Source: Sapria himalayana (taxonomy: Eukaryota > Streptophyta > Magnoliopsida > Malpighiales > Rafflesiaceae). Taken from it: a DNA stretch of 64,000 bases. The stretch is from positions 1-64,000 of the forward strand of contig JAREIK010016296.1 of NCBI GenBank assembly GCA_029783825.1. Reading direction: 5' to 3'. Position numbers and translations under genes: made by a program. Below, piece after piece: positions 45,461 to 59,705 of this stretch. The notes beneath the pieces were generated by a model that was not told where the DNA came from, ran no database searches, and saw only the letters and a program-made list of their open reading frames with translations. The stretch's first letter is position 1. The number at the start of each line of letters is the position of its first letter.

Positions 45461-48400
45461 CTAGGGAAGTTGCATGCTTAGAGACCAAGAGTGGCATTGC
45501 CTGTTGTTAAGGACATCAATATATGTGCAGATGCGGTAACGATCAGCATTTGTGAGAGAAAAGGGTGGATTGAGAAGAAGAGAAGGCGCTTCTAAGAGGA
45601 AAACTAGCAATCGGGAAGCCTTATAATATAAAACAGCAGCCTTTTCCATGTCCCCCATGAGTTCATCAACCTGCAAAACCAAGGGTTGCCAAATAAAAAA
45701 AATTATTCTTTTTTAATAATCTTACATGCGCCCATACAAATACTAACCCACCGGACCACATAAGAGCTCCAAAGTTAAATGTATCTTGATGAGAATAACA
45801 CCAGCATGACTAATCACCCATACAGGAAAATTCTTGTGTTACATGCTATGCTAGAGGTCATATTTTGGTAAGATGGTGACGAGTACTTTCATGGCAAGGA
45901 TTAAAGATTTCGGGTTCGAGACTCATCAGACACATCTCCTCTGACATTAGGGGGGTAAAACTGTCAATATATTAATCTCTCCCAGATCTTACACTAAAGC
46001 AAGAGACTTGTGCATGAAATATAACCTCCACCTTTTTAAACAACTTCTAGACAGAAATGTATTCATTGATTTTAATCAATGAGAGAGAGTGTATACAAAG
46101 GCATGAGCATGCATGTGTGATGTGTGTGTGTACGTGTGTGTGTTAACATTGATGAGACAGTTAAATATGTTTTGATGAGAATAATATCAAGATGACTAAT
46201 CACCTACTCTAGAAAATTCTTGTGTTACACAATATATTAGATATCATATTTTAGTACGATGAAGATAAATACTTTCATGCAAGGATTGTAGGTTTCAAGT
46301 TTGAGACTCATCATACACATCTCCTCTGACATTGGAGGGTAAAACTGTCATTATATTAATCTCTCTTAGATCTTACGTTAAAATAGAAGCCTTTCAGATT
46401 TAAAAATGATCACCTTGTGTGTGTGTGTGTGTGTGGGCATGAATGAGATGAAGTTAACTACGTTTTGATAAGAATAATATCAGGATGACTAATCACCTAT
46501 ACTAGAAATTCCTTGTGTTTCATGTTATATCATAAGTCATATTTTAGTACGATGAAGATAAATACTTTCATGCAAGGATTGTAGGTTTCAAGTTTGAGAC
46601 TCATCATACACATCTCCTCTGACATTGGAGGGTAAAACTGTCATTATATTAATCTCTCTTAGATCTTACGTTAAAATAGAAGCCTTTCAGATTTAAAAAT
46701 GATCACCTTGTGTGTGTGTGTGTGTGTGTGGGCATGAATGAGATGAAGTTAACTACGTTTTGATAAGAATAATATCAGGATGACTAATCACCTATACTAG
46801 AAATTCCTTGTGTTTCATGTTATATTATAAGTCATATTTTAGTACGATGAAGATAAATACTTTCATGCAAGGATTGTAGGTTTCAAGTTCGAGACTCATC
46901 ATACACATCTCCTATGACATTAGAGGGTAAAACTGTCATTATATTAATCTCTCTTGGATCTTACGTTGAAATAGAAGCCTGGCACATTTAAAAATGACCA
47001 CCTTGTGTGTGTGTGTGTGTGTGGGCATGAATGAGATGAAGTTAACTACGTTTTGATAAGAATAATATCAGGATGACTAATCACCTATACTAGAAATTCC
47101 TTGTGTTTCATGTTATATATAAGTCATATTTTAGTACGATGAAGATAAATACTTTCATGCAAGGATTGTAGGTTTCAAGTTCGAGACTCATCATACACAT
47201 CTCCTATGACATTAGAGGGTAAAACTGTCATTATATTAATCTCTCTTGGATCTTACGTTGAAATAGAAGCCTGGCACATTTAAAAATGACCACCTTGTGT
47301 GTGTGTGTGTGTGTGTGGGCATGAATGAGATGAAGTTAACTACGTTTTGATAAGAATAATATCAGGATGACTAATCACCTATACTAGAAATTCCTTGTGT
47401 TTCATGTTATATTATAAGTCATATTTTAGTACGATGAAGATAAATACTTTCATGCAAGGATTGTAGGTTTCAAGTTCGAGACTCATCATACACATCTCCT
47501 ATGACATTAGAGGGTAAAACTGTCATTATATTAATCTCTCTTGGATCTTACGTTGAAATAGAAGCCTGGCACATTTAAAAATGACCATCTTGTGTGTGTG
47601 TGTGTGTGTGTGGGCATGAATGAGATGAAGTTAACTACGTTTTGATAAGAATAATATCAGGATGACTAATCACCTATACTAGAAAATTATTGTGTTCCAT
47701 GTTATATTATAGGTCATATTTTAGTAAGATAATTACAAGTACTTACATGTAAGGATTATAGGTTTCAGGTTAGAGATTCATCAGACATATCTCCTCTAAC
47801 ATTAGGGGATAAAACTGTCACAAAATACGTCCACATTTTTTAATATCTTGTAGATAGAAATGTATTCATTGATTTGAATCAATAAGTGTGTGTGTGTGGG
47901 TGTGTACAAAGACATGTGCTTGTGCATATGTGTGTGTGTGTGTGTGCGTGTGTGTGTGTGTGTGCGCGTGGGGACATTGTTAGATAAATGGATAATGGAT
48001 CAATGTGTTACCTGCCTCAATGTGAGTATGTTAAAAATTGTTAAAGCAAGGAAAGAGCCAACGCAAGATCCTAAGGCACTATCAGTCTAGAAAACTATAA
48101 GTCGAAACCAAACTCACCGCTCCATTTTTTCCAAAGGCAAGGGCAGATTGAAATATAGTCTCTATCGCATCTGGCATCTCTGTATTTCCTGCAATGAAAA
48201 CAATATAAAAATGTTTTATTTTTTTCCCCAAAAATGCTCATTTAAATCTCTACCAATCATGATGGTTTCTTCCCTATGCATACATTACACCAATCCATCT
48301 ATATATTCCCAAAAATAATACTTTATTTTTTTTTCACCAAATCCTACTTATAAAGCATAAATATTAGGAAAAAAAATATGTTTCAGGTAGTTAATTTGAA

Positions 48401-51400
48401 AATAAATGAGAATAAAGTACTAAGAATTGATATCATGTCAGTCAGTACACTTAAAAAAATTATTGTGATTAAGAAACTATAATGATGAGTACTAATTTAA
48501 TTTACTGTAGGTACTACCTTAATGTACTGTGGGTACTACCTTAATAACGAAATTAAAATAGTACCTATAGCAATAAGGTAGTACTCATCACTTCTTAGTA
48601 CCTTATGCTATTTATTTTCAAATTAACTACCTAATTAATACTTATCCCTTAATATTAATCATATTTAGGATCTCTTTATCTACTAGTGTTTTTGATTTCT
48701 ACAAGTCTACTGCTAGTTTTCTTGACCTTTACAACTTTATTTACTTCTACTTGTCTCCTTGTTCATACGCTAGGGCTTATAGTCATCAATCTCATTATAT
48801 TTATTATTAATCTATTTAGCCTCTTATAAATATCCTAATCTAATATTTTAATTATTTATTGTATCAAATAATTCTAATCACTCATCATTCAATGACCTAA
48901 TATTCTAAGAACATGCCCTAACCCTATTAGCTAAAACTAACTTCATCACCTTCACTTTTTTATCACTACGATGATCCTTGCTAAGTCACTACGCTAGGAA
49001 CATGTAGCATATTTCTTAAAAAAAGTAACTTCCTATCATCGCCTACTACCACAGCATGCACGGCCCTCGCAGCCATCAATTCCTAAAAATTAGGGTTTTA
49101 TTTTTTACCATGCATTCTAGGTGTAATAAATAGACAAAAAATATAATAAAATTTAGGATTTAAGATTTAGGATTTAACAATTTAGTATGTGCTAAAACAA
49201 TATGTGCCAATGTGACAATGTCACATGTTAAAAACGATGACACACTATTGCCATTAAATGAGGGAGTAGTGATATACTATTCTAAAGATAAGACTGGTAG
49301 TATTACAGTCTATAAGATATTGAGAAATACATACTAACTACCAAAATTATCTAAGAGTTCCCCTATAATTTTTATATTGTGATAATTATTTGAAAGTTGT
49401 GTACAAAACTCTTCTCTAAGATAGCAGAAGATATTTTTGTCCCCTACAATTCTATGTGATTGAAGATTATTTTTTATTTTTTTTTTTATTTTTGTTCCCT
49501 GGATATTATTATAGTTAATGATAAATTAGCTGAATTTCTTAGTTATAATAATATTTAATTTAATATTTTATTTCTTTCTCGTGTTCTTTTATTTATAGAT
49601 ATTCTAGTGATCTTTATTTTTTTAAAGTCTTCTTTCTAGATAATTCTATTCTGATAGTATTTTTTTTTTCTTCTACTGATATTCTGCATGATCAAAAAAC
49701 GTCAAGTAAAACTACTCTCATGATTGTGCATGATTGACCACATGTCCTTACTTTTATGATGAAACATTTCACTGGATATTTGACTGTAATGGATTTATAT
49801 TTATTTATTCTTAGCTTAACTATTTATCTCTGATCAAACTGAGAATTTTAAATCTTTGAGTTAAAATTTAATTATTTATTATCAATTTGATGTAATAAAT
49901 CAAACTCATCAATTAAATATCTTCTTTTATCATTTCTCTATATATGTCCTTTCAGATCTTGCATCTTAGAAATAAATTAATCAATTTACCTCACAGAATT
50001 TGTAAAAGTATTTGTTTTATTCAGGATAACTAGCTAGTACATGACAATATGATACCTAGAGCAATAAACATATCTTTCTTAATTAATTTAATATCCAAAA
50101 AATATATAATTAGTATATGTCTGAGATTGATAAAAGTATTTACGAGTGCTTATATTATAGTTTTGAGCAAGACTATTAGGACTCCATGTATCATGGACAA
50201 TTACTTTGATACCAAATATTATAACTCCCGGTGCCATAAACACACCCTATGGCTTCAAGTATCTTTGATATCACATATCATCACATATCTAAGGTATCTA
50301 GCATAATCTCTATTCGACCTTAAACCAAGAATTAGTGCAAAGATTCCACAATGTCGATTTGGAGTTTTGATAAGAAAGATAATTGATCTCTCATAAAAGA
50401 AGCACACATGAATACCAGAGAAAAAGAAATGAGAGAGAAAAGAAAGAAAAATATGAGAAAAAAAAATTCTTCGACTATTATACTTCATGCCTGAGCATTG
50501 AAACTTAAGTTTGAAGTAGCAACACCACAATACAATATTGTGACTTCATTCATGTTGCGATACCATGGGACAAGGTTGAGACTTGAATCCTTAAGTTGGC
50601 TAATCACAAGCACACAGAATAAGGCACGATTACAATGATATCACAATACCATAAAATAAGAACGCAATACCATAATACATATTACAGCTTAAGTTGAGTC
50701 GTAACTTCACAGTTTCATGTCAAGACTCTAAAACACATATCACAACTCATGATGAGTCATGACTTGACAATTCCATGACAACTTTGGAAGGGCATGTCAC
50801 AACTTAAAATGAGTCACGACTTCACAATTCCAAAATATAAGTCATGACTCCAAAACATAGTCTTTAGTCACAATCTCACAAAATAGTTTGAAACTCTGCT
50901 GAGGTCAAGATTCCAAAATCCATGTCTATATTCATGTAAGGACTCCAAATTTTAGGTCACGAATTGAACTCCAACAATTATTCCAACTTTAATCTAGTTG
51001 TGACTCCACAGAACATGATCATGACTTCTTATCAGATATTTCTACTTTAGTCCAATTACGAATCCACATAAAAGGGTCACGACTTCAAATAATAGGATCA
51101 TGACTCAACGGTATAGGCACAACAAATTCAAAACAAGTATGATTCGATCCTAACATTCTCTCACTTGATGAATATTTCTTCTTCATTCAATCTCAACTTA
51201 ACATCACTAGAACTTCTCCATACTCATAGTTTTGGTCAAGTAATCATGACATTCTTTTGTGTCAGTTTTTTTCTCCAACCAAATCAAGCTCTATTCACCT
51301 TCCACCCGAATAAAATAGTACTGATGTTGTATATGTAATTTGTTTTTACTTAATAATCTGTTTTAATATTTTCATGTAAGTGCAGGAAATAAAATATTAA

Positions 51401-54400
51401 AAGCCCGGGGATGGAGCAGTAGCACAATAACGGAGGTCCCGCTTCGGTTAAATGAACCTGATATTTATTTTTTTATTTAAAATGATTTGTATTTATTTTT
51501 CGGGTGGCTGTTTTGACCCGGTTGAACTGTTCATCTTCCCTCTCTTCTCTCTCTGCGAGATTTCGCGACTGCCGAATGCTGCATACTGTAAGACGTTCTG
51601 TTTCTTGGTTTTAATCTGTAACGCATAAGCATTTTCTGGTGGATGTAGCTAATCGTACTGAGCGACTAGCGAACCACGTTATTTCCTGTGTTGAATTCTC
51701 GTTTTTTGATTCTATCGTGGATGCTGTTGGATTGAGATATATATATTGCTTGTTTCTATGTTTCTATTGTTTTCTATTTCTTAATCTCACTACCCGTGGA
51801 AGCGCAATTACCCAACAACTGAATATCAATGTAATTTGTCCTTTAATAAAATGTTTGATTCCATACTAAATAGAAGATACTTTGACAATCATATCTGAGA
51901 CTCAGTACTCATGTCCTGCTCGAAGTCAAGTTTTGCACACAATCTTCATATCCAAAAATCTTTTTTATTCACATGAGTAGGAGCCATATATTCTGTCTTC
52001 ATGGATGATATGATACATACAATTTATTTTTAGCTCATCCAGGCCAAAGAACCACCATAAAATTTAAATACATGCACATTTTAAGACATTTGGATATCTA
52101 CATCTTCATCCCAGTCAGCATTAAGAAATTCATCAATATCAAACATCTCCTCATTATTGCTCCCGCCAAATTACAATATATAATCAAAAGTATCACATAA
52201 CTACCCGCGTACACTTTTGATGACATTCTAAAAATCATTTCTTGGATTAAACATAAATTTATCCAATACTCCCACATGTGAAATATCAAATCTAGTACAT
52301 ATGATAACATACATTAAGCTCCTAACTGCAATAACATATTCATCAAGGATCATCACTTCCATTTTCAATTGAGTAAAATGACATTGCTCAATTGTCAATT
52401 TTGTCATCACGGCAAACCCAACCTCTAACATTATTCATCACTCATAAATTAAATTTCTACTAGTCTAAAATATGCATCACACCATGAATAAACATGAAAG
52501 TTTCATCAAACATCTTAACGTTCACCTTTCCATCACCAACTATCTTCACCGTTGAGTTGTTCTTGTTCCTCATAATCACATTTCTTCCATCAAACAATTT
52601 ATGCTGAGTAGACTAGCTATGATGAGGAATCATGTGATACAATGTACAAGTGTCAATAAATCATGTATTATCATTAACATGAGCAAGACAGACCTCAAAA
52701 ATACACAAGTCACCACCTGAAAAAGTCTCCCACTCTGCCAAGCCAATACTTGTTTGGGTCGCAACTCTAAATTTTCTTGTCACAACCTATTGACTTCTCA
52801 GACAGTCTCTCTTGAAGTGTCCAGTTAAACCACATTTCAAGTATATCATCTTCAACTTGTCCATACTTTTCAATCTTCTTCTTGACTTTGATTTTCTTTT
52901 AGACCGTATATTTCTTTCTTTAGCCCTCCCCCTTACAAACAATGCATACTTGAGTAATTACCCATACTTTTCCTTCTTGCATCATCCGAGAGTAAATTTG
53001 CAATTACTATATCATAAAATAGATATGCTATGTCACTATTTTTAATTTTTAGAAAGTTTGTAGCTAACTCTATTTTTCACCAAAAATATCTATCCACACT
53101 CCTATATAATAAGAACATCTTAGTCATCTTAATCAGATATTAATTTTTTCTGTCAGTTATCTAATTATATACAAGAGTACAAATAAATGATATTCAATGA
53201 ACAATCTCATATGGCTCAAAGAAATAAAAAAATTAATGATAAGTATTAATAAAACCAATGAAATAGCCAAAATAAGTTTTTATTTTTTTTATAAACTTTA
53301 ACAAAAATTTAAAAAAAATTAAGATTTTACCTTAAATATTAACAATCATATATATTAAATACAATCATCAACAAAAATAATAAAAGCATCTTAAAGAGGC
53401 TCAATAAACTCATCTTTTTAGCTAATTTAGAGAGTTTCTATTTCGGGTGAGGATAATGCTAGCTATAAAGGCATCTTAAAGAGGCTCAATAAACTCATCT
53501 TTTTAGCTAATTTAGAGAGTTTCTATTTAAAAATCTTCTCCAACAAGCTAGCTATTTACAATAGCTTCGATTTCACTCGACACATGTGACTAGCCCATCT
53601 GCCTCACTAGAGCCCTCCATCCCTTTCATTCCATTTCCTTCTCTTTTAAGCACGGGTGTAGTCATTAATCGCAAGGAAGCTCTCTACACCCTCATTTCCT
53701 TCTCTCTATTGACACTTGCTCATGAAATTTTCACGTGGGTATGACGAAGATCTTCGGTTTCTTCAATTCCATGCAGGAGTATAATTTCGATGGGTTCCAT
53801 AATCAATCAAAATACCGCTGAATCCGATCATCTTCTAGATAAAGCCCCGATGTTCGAATAATAGATTATGCCCTGTTAATTTGAGTAAGTGTTAGAACCC
53901 TAGCACGGGAGCATTCAATTTCTCCACCTTCGAAGAAAAACGAGACAACCACCCTACCGCGCATGCGTGTTGTCGTTTGATTTTAAACCTGGGCAAGGCA
54001 GGAAATGACAAGGAAATGACCAAAATTTGTTGATTAGCGTCAGGAGAATGATTTCCATATGCGTAATGCACACTCATTTCGCTAATCAACTCTCTTATTA
54101 AGCATGGCATAGTCGCTGAAGCGGTGCGCATTCTGATTAACACCAATGGGGTCGGTCCCAAGCCTTTGATTACTGTATTTAATTCTGTATTTGATGCTCT
54201 CGTGCATAGAGGTGTCAACCGGGCCGGCCCGGCCCGGTTCAGCCGTGCCTAAGCCGGCCCGGCCCAGAAATATTCCGTGCCCGGGCCCATGCCGTGCCTG
54301 CCCGGCACGGTTCGGCCCGCAGCATGGCACACCGGCACGAGTTTGTCCAGTGCCGGGTGTCCCGTGAGCCAGACCCCACGATGCCCCTCAAAAAAAAAAA

Positions 54401-57400
54401 GCCGCGGGTCGGGTCTGATTCGACCCTAATTTTGCACTTGGGATGCATGATGTAGTGCATGTGTAGTTAGAGGTGTCAAACAAGCTGAGTAGGCCCGGCC
54501 CATTTTTTTTTTGAGCACAAGCATGCCTTATTGCCTGGCCATGCACGGCACGGTTACTATACCGTGCCTGGCCCGGCCCGGTTTAAAAAAGCCAGGCATG
54601 GCCTGGCCGTACGGTTCGGGCCTCGTGGGACCGCATGTCGGGTCCAATTAGACCCTACCCGCGGTCTTTTTTGCTGGAGGAGCGATCGCGGGGTAGGGCT
54701 CAGGGGACACCCGACACAGGACGAACCCGTGCCGGTGTGGCGTGCCACGGGCCAAACCGTGCCGGGTCAGACACGGCACGGCACGGATCAGGCACGACAC
54801 GGCGCAGCTCGTGCCTAACCCGGGCACGGGATTTTCCCGTGCCGTGCCGAGCCGACCCGGCCCGATTTACACCTCTATGTGCAGTGTGAAGACTAGCCGT
54901 CGTCATGTCGATCATAAGCAAGCATTTTAAAATGGCTGCAAAAATAAAATGTAGCATTGACCACGAGCCCTTGCCAAACATCATGCCTCGCAAGTCATGC
55001 ACGGGCAGCCTAGAACAACATGAGTCATGTCATGGTCTAAGCATAGTTCTAGATCGTGTCATGCTACATGTCAGGCTCGAGCTGCCCAGCCTACTTGACA
55101 CCTCTAATCATATGCGATCATCCTATATGATCCCAAACTATATGAATGAATCACATAGAATGGATTCCTCCTAGTACTCTCCTAATGTGCCAAATAAGCA
55201 TATTTAGCATACTCTCTTAAGTGACATGTCTCACGGTTAATAGATATCACATATTTGATATTTGACTCTAAAATCTTAATCTTATTCAATGATATATATC
55301 ATACCCAAGAGTATAACAGTAGAGTATCAATAACAAACAAACACTTGAAGAGTCTCTTATGGGCAAAAAAAAAAAATAGATATAATACAAATTTATGTCA
55401 TAATTTTGTTGCCTAGAAAAGAAACTGACAGAAAATAAATTAGGACAAAACTCTAATACATATAAATGTGTCTAGAAAAATGACTAACTTTGACATTGTC
55501 ATGCCTCATGGCTCTGTAGCACTCAAAAAAAAAAAAAAACATGACAAGAAGAGTGACTGTAACAAGACAAGTAGCATACTCATAGCACTGTGACTTTCTC
55601 CCTCTTAGAGTACCTCTTCCATCCCTCTTAGCTCTCTCACTGTCACTACATGATGAAGACATCGTAGCAACATGACTAATCACACTAAATCTATTCGATC
55701 TCTAAGTGTATCTATGGAGGTTTGAATCAACGGCTGATAAATCTCTGAGAGATATAAAATTATTTTCTCACCAAGAATCTATATCTACAAGATAACATAT
55801 CGCTCTCTCAACATATGCTTGTAAAGAATGCTACAAATATGATCATCAAATCTCTTCAAATATTTTTGATCTGTCGATCTAGGTATGACGCCAATAATTC
55901 ATTAATCAAGACGCTAAACAATTCTCTGATACCATGGTGTGGCCAATTAGTGGTTTCGGCCATAGTAAACTTCTAGAAATGGTAAGAGATGAGAGAGAGA
56001 GAAAGAAAAGAAGAAGAAAAAAAAAAAAAAAGAAAAAAAAAACAAAAAAGAAAAAAAAAATAAAACCTCAATAATAACAATATTCTCAATACTTCGAACC
56101 TAAACAATACCTTTAACATGTGAAAGCATGCTACACTAATATAGAGGCGCGAATATGTAATGACATGTGAGCTTGGGGTACCCGAGATGCTACAAGTAGG
56201 TACACTGGGTAATCACTAACATAAAAGCATGGAACTAGCACTTCTGTGTTGAACATGGGGATGCTGAAGACAATAAAACCTCTTTGATAACACACACCTG
56301 GTTCTATGGCTCTAGCCAGTTCTTCAGCATACTCGACTTCTCGCAGGAGTTCTCTCTCGATTTGCGCAGACACGTTCCCAGCCCCGGCAACTGCAGCAGA
56401 CTTCCCGGTATCGGGAGGATGACTCTTCTGGCAACTTTTCCCCTCCAACTTCATCCCTTTGTTGAGGGAGCGGTCCTCCGTAACAGCCTGAGCATGGCAA
56501 ATATGCAGCGCTTGCTTCCAGATTGCAAGAATAATAAGTTGCACCGAGAATGCTTCGAGCGGCCTGCCTGCCTCAGTCTGCCCCAAGAGAGTGACGATGC
56601 TTAAATTGCAAGAATAATAAGTTGCACATAATTTTCTTTTAACAAATATATGATCGCAATAAAATCATAAATTAATAATTCTTTAAAATTACTGATATAC
56701 ATCATTTATTAAATAAATATTATTCATTGTTTCATAAAAAACAAATAGTAAAATTAATTTATTTCTTTTATTAATTAAATAAATACGATACATAAATTAG
56801 CTTGCAGCCTATTTAGGTTCATCTAATTAAAATTCGACTTCGTCGAATTCCAGAAATACCCTTTAAATTATTTTAAAGAATTAGTAAATATTAAATAATA
56901 ATATTAATCTAAAGAGGTTCAATCGTAATTTACTTGGTGAATCCATCTATCTAGCAACCAATCATGTCGAGCCAACAACCCATGAAACATGCATCATAAA
57001 AATTTCTCATTTACTCCTTTATCCGGCAGCAGGCCGTCAAACAATCCACCAAGAACTTGATTAGGCTCCATGATCCAAGAACAGAAGCCATAACCTGACC
57101 AAGAAGTCCAAAAACCAAGCCATGGCTAACCTTTAGGTGCACTAATTCTTGAATGAAAGACGCCCACTGCCATAATGATTGAATCCTGGTCGAACAATCG
57201 GTTAGCTGCTCCATGGGGTATAAGGCACCCACTGGTCTCCTACATGTTTCTGGAGCAGAGGCCATGGATTTCCAGCTTCCAGCATGAGATTTGTTGCTTT
57301 TTGAAGGCTCGATCACAGCCATGGAGGTCCTGGAATTAGGGCTTCCGAAAACAGGCGACGTGAGAATCTTTGGTTTGTGACTTACAGGAGAACTATTTAC

Positions 57401-58014
57401 AAAATGAGATATCCAGCGGCGGCCCATAAACGATAACGTAATCCTGATCTATCGACTCCAGAGAATCCGCAGCTGCGAGAATCGCACGAGGAAGAAAGAG
57501 GGGGGGGGGGGAAAACATCACGAGGCATGTTTCAGAATTAACCTAGAAACAATGGCTCTGCCAGATTCGAAATTCTGGTTACCTCTTGGACTGGCCTTGA
57601 CCAATCTCTGGTCCACTGGACATGGAAGATCGTTGAGGTTTCCACCTCTCTGAGTTTCTGTCTCAGGCCTAGAATCGTGATCGCGAGCGCTGGACATTGC
57701 CTTTGCGAAGGGGGGTTCCTTTCAGGGCCACTGGAATCATCTTCAAAAGAAAGGAAGGGAATCCTCCCTGGAGAAGTCTTCCTTGTCACCTAACGGGTTG
57801 CTTTGCAATACAAAAGAAGAAGAAGAAGAAGAAAAGCCTTCATAAGCACAAAATGCTGCTGCAAGTCTTTGGGATTAGGCTCGGGCAGAACCCATCCCCA
57901 AGAGCTAGCTTAAAGGGGAGATTTGGAAACTGATGCCATACCAGAATGATTCATCCGCTATCTTTGTGGAAACAAATGGGTGGCTAAAGAACTCTTCAAA
58001 TGTCAAACGCTCCA
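45461..58014 (-). CDS. ATG1 C-terminal exons, mirror copy
   Basis: Minus-strand exons: 58014-57942, 57789-57583, 57472-57131, 56577-56298, 48188-48118, 45670-45461 (stop). Same order and same frame breaks as the left copy, and again no catalytic kinase exons upstream to 64000. One coding-strand base differs in the PLEAFSVQL exon (A at 12792 in the left arm, C in this copy, plus-strand G at 56335), changing Val-Glu to Val-Glu/Arg-type reading only in the antisense frame. The large intron (48189-56297) carries the mirrored transposons. Confidence 0.8.
45846..46036 (+). mobile_element. diverged SINE-like copy, mirror
   Basis: Mirror of 23090-23280, here in sense orientation: TTTCGGGTTCGAGACTCATC is readable at about 45908-45927. 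Confidence 0.5.
46154..47626 (+). repeat. SINE/(GT)n tandem array, mirror copy
   Basis: Five ~294-bp units in sense orientation, each with a (GT)n run followed by GGGCATGAATGAGATGAAG. Unit order and the two sub-types match the left arm in reverse, including the unit with the shortened ATATAT site near 47115. Confidence 0.88.
48378..48641. mobile_element. mirror of MITE copy 1
   Basis: Reverse complement of 20485-20748, with the same inverted termini, in the large ATG1 intron of the right arm. Confidence 0.7.
48650..50200. other. AT-rich ATG1 intron sequence, mirror
   Basis: Mirror of 18926-20484; no feature recognised beyond degenerate AAACCCTAA-like units near 49090-49170. Confidence 0.45.
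50217..51155 (-). mobile_element. copia LTR candidate, mirror copy
   Basis: Mirror of 17971-18909, beginning (minus strand) TGTTAGGATCGAATC at 51155, with repeated GAGTCATGAC/GTCACGAC motifs in the interior. Confidence 0.5.
51156..52930 (-). mobile_element. decayed Ty1-copia remnant, mirror copy
   Basis: Minus-strand mirror of 16200-17970, with the same missing domains. One SNP separates the arms inside the zinc-knuckle region (C at 16288, matched by plus-strand A at 52839). Confidence 0.7.
51325..51817 (+). mobile_element. solo LTR, mirror copy
   Basis: TGTTGTATATG...CCCAACA with target duplication ACTGA at 51320-51324 and 51818-51822. It is one base longer than the left copy (an extra base in the CCCGGG run). 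Confidence 0.85.
53380..53528. repeat. direct duplication of ~64 bp, mirror copy
   Basis: Mirror of 15601-15749; the unit ends in AATTTAGAGAGTTTCTATTT in both copies. Confidence 0.75.
54207..54430. mobile_element. hAT end fragment, mirror copy
   Basis: Starts TAGAGGTGTCAACCGGGCCG at 54207, mirror of the terminus ending at 14922. The A run near 54390 is shorter than its left-arm partner, which changes the local open frames. Confidence 0.5.
54468..54877. mobile_element. hAT element 410 bp, mirror copy
   Basis: Mirror of 14251-14660. Flanking 8-mers TGTGTAGT (54460-54467) and TGTGCAGT (54878-54885) again agree at 7 of 8 positions. Confidence 0.7.
54886..55106. mobile_element. hAT-like terminus, mirror copy
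   Basis: Mirror of 14022-14242, ending CAGCCTACTTGACACCTCTA at 55106. Confidence 0.45.
55453..56130 (-). mobile_element. LTR-retrotransposon 5' remnant, mirror copy
   Basis: Mirror of 13000-13680, with the primer-binding-like site CTCTGATACCA at 55924-55934. The purine-rich run at 55990-56064 differs slightly from its left-arm partner. Confidence 0.4.
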
Positions 58015-58146
58015 CTGTGTATTCAGAAACAAGGGGGAAGGAAGGGGGCATTAGAAGACATGTCTAAGCACAAAGAACTGACTTTACAACACATAACATT
58101 AAAAGTAGGTCCTGCTAGTCAAAAGTAGCATCCGACGTGCAAGGGC

Positions 58147-58234
58147 ACCATCTTAGAAATTCTAAATTCTAAATCTTAAACCCTAATGTAAAAAAAAAAA
58201 AATTCTAAATTCTAAATCTTAAACCCTAATAGAA
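58147..58234. repeat. degenerate CCCTAAA-like repeats, mirror copy
   Basis: Mirror of 10887-10980 but with one 7-base unit less (a single AAATCTTAAACCC block where the left arm has an extra AATCTTA). Confidence 0.55.
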
Positions 58235-58259
58235 CTGAGAAGGACCAAGCTAACTATCT

Positions 58260-58427
58260 GTGGATAGAGGTGGGGGTTGCACTCAGTACACAATGCTCTC
58301 GCGTTAGCACAGGGTGTGAGAGAGATTAATATCTCAACTTCGTTACAAAAATCAAATAAAATATGTCTGAGGAGTCTTGAACCCAAGATTTACCATACTT
58401 AAATGAAAGTATTTGTGATCGCACCAA
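58260..58427 (-). mobile_element. SINE-like element, mirror copy
   Basis: Mirror of 10693-10860, with the degenerate B box on the minus strand. Confidence 0.5.
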
Positions 58428-58443
58428 AGGAAGGCCTCTAACA

Positions 58444-59483
58444 TAGAAGTGTCAAATGGGACGTGTCAGACCGGTCTGACCTATTTAGAAATGTCAAACG
58501 GGCCGGGCCGGGCCGGGCCGACACATTTTTTCCAGGCCCAACCGGGCTTCCGTGCCAGGCCAGGCACGGCACGGAACGGTAACCGTGCCGTGCCTATCCC
58601 GGCATGGTTTTTTGGGGGTTCAGCCTGGCACGGGCCCACGGCACGATTCGCCGGGTTCGGCCCGGCCGAACCGAACCCTAAATTAAAAAAAAAAAAAGGG
58701 ATTGGGCGCGCCAGAAATCCTAATTCTAAAAAAAATTAGGAATTGGGCGCGCCCGAAACCATAATTTAAAAAAAAAATTAGGGTTTCGGCGCCCAGTAAC
58801 CCTAATTTAAAAAAAAAAAATTAAGCACGGTACCATGCCAACGGGCCACGGTACCGTGCTGGGCCAAGCACGGCACGATTGTGCCGTGGTCGGGCACGGC
58901 ATAAGCCCGGGCACGGGAAATTCCCATGCCGGGCCGGCCAGGCACGACTGAACCGTGCCGTGCCTCGTGCCGGGCTGGCCCAGCCCGGTTGACACCTATA
59001 GACCTATTTTTAGCCAGCCCGAACGTGCTTCCATGACAGGTCTGGCCTAGCACTGTTACTGTACCGTGTCGTGCCTAACCCAGCATGGGTCTATAGAGGT
59101 TATCCCATCGCGGGCCCGCAGCACAAATCCGCAGGGTTCGCCCCAGTCAGGCCAAACCCTAATTTAAAAAAATTAGGGTTTGGTGGCGTGCCGCCGCACC
59201 ACACGCTTCCCTCCCACCGTGATTTTCTTCACTATCAGGGATTTTCGAGTTTCACCCATCGAGTTTCTTCACTATCAGGGTTTGGTAGCGTGCCAACGGG
59301 CCACAGTACCGTGTCGGGCCAGGCAAGACATGAGGCCCAGTTGGCCTCAGCATGTCACAGTTGGTGTCGTTGACAAGCACGGCACGGGCACGGAAAATTC
59401 CCATGTTGGGCCGGCCCAGGCACAGGCAAATCATGTCGTGCCTCGTGTCGAGCCGAGCAAGGCTAGCCATGTTGACACTTCTA
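58444..59483. mobile_element. composite hAT element, mirror copy
   Basis: Outer element with target duplication CTCTAACA at 58436-58443 and 59484-59491. It is five bases longer than the left copy because of one more GGGCC unit near 58500-58519. Confidence 0.88.
58486..59000. mobile_element. inner hAT element, mirror copy
   Basis: Nested in the preceding element, with target duplication GACCTATT at 58478-58485 and 59001-59008. It carries four tandem GGGCC units near its end instead of three. Confidence 0.88.
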
Positions 59484-59491
59484 CTCTAACA

Positions 59492-59705
59492 TGTGCACAC
59501 AAGGCTCTAGTTTTTTTTGATCCATTCATCTCACTAGTCTCGAAATTCATTATTTTGGACGAGACCAAAGCACCTCAAACGATTCTCTTTTATCTTATCA
59601 TCTATAATGTTAATTTAATTTTCTTTTTAATAATTTCATTTCTAGTCTTATAGCACATCTAACTTACAGTCCCCATTCTCTTTTTAGTCTATTTTCAATT
59701 GTTTT
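59492..59705 (-). mobile_element. LINE reverse-transcriptase remnant, mirror copy
   Basis: Mirror of 9420-9633, with the same in-frame stop. Confidence 0.5.
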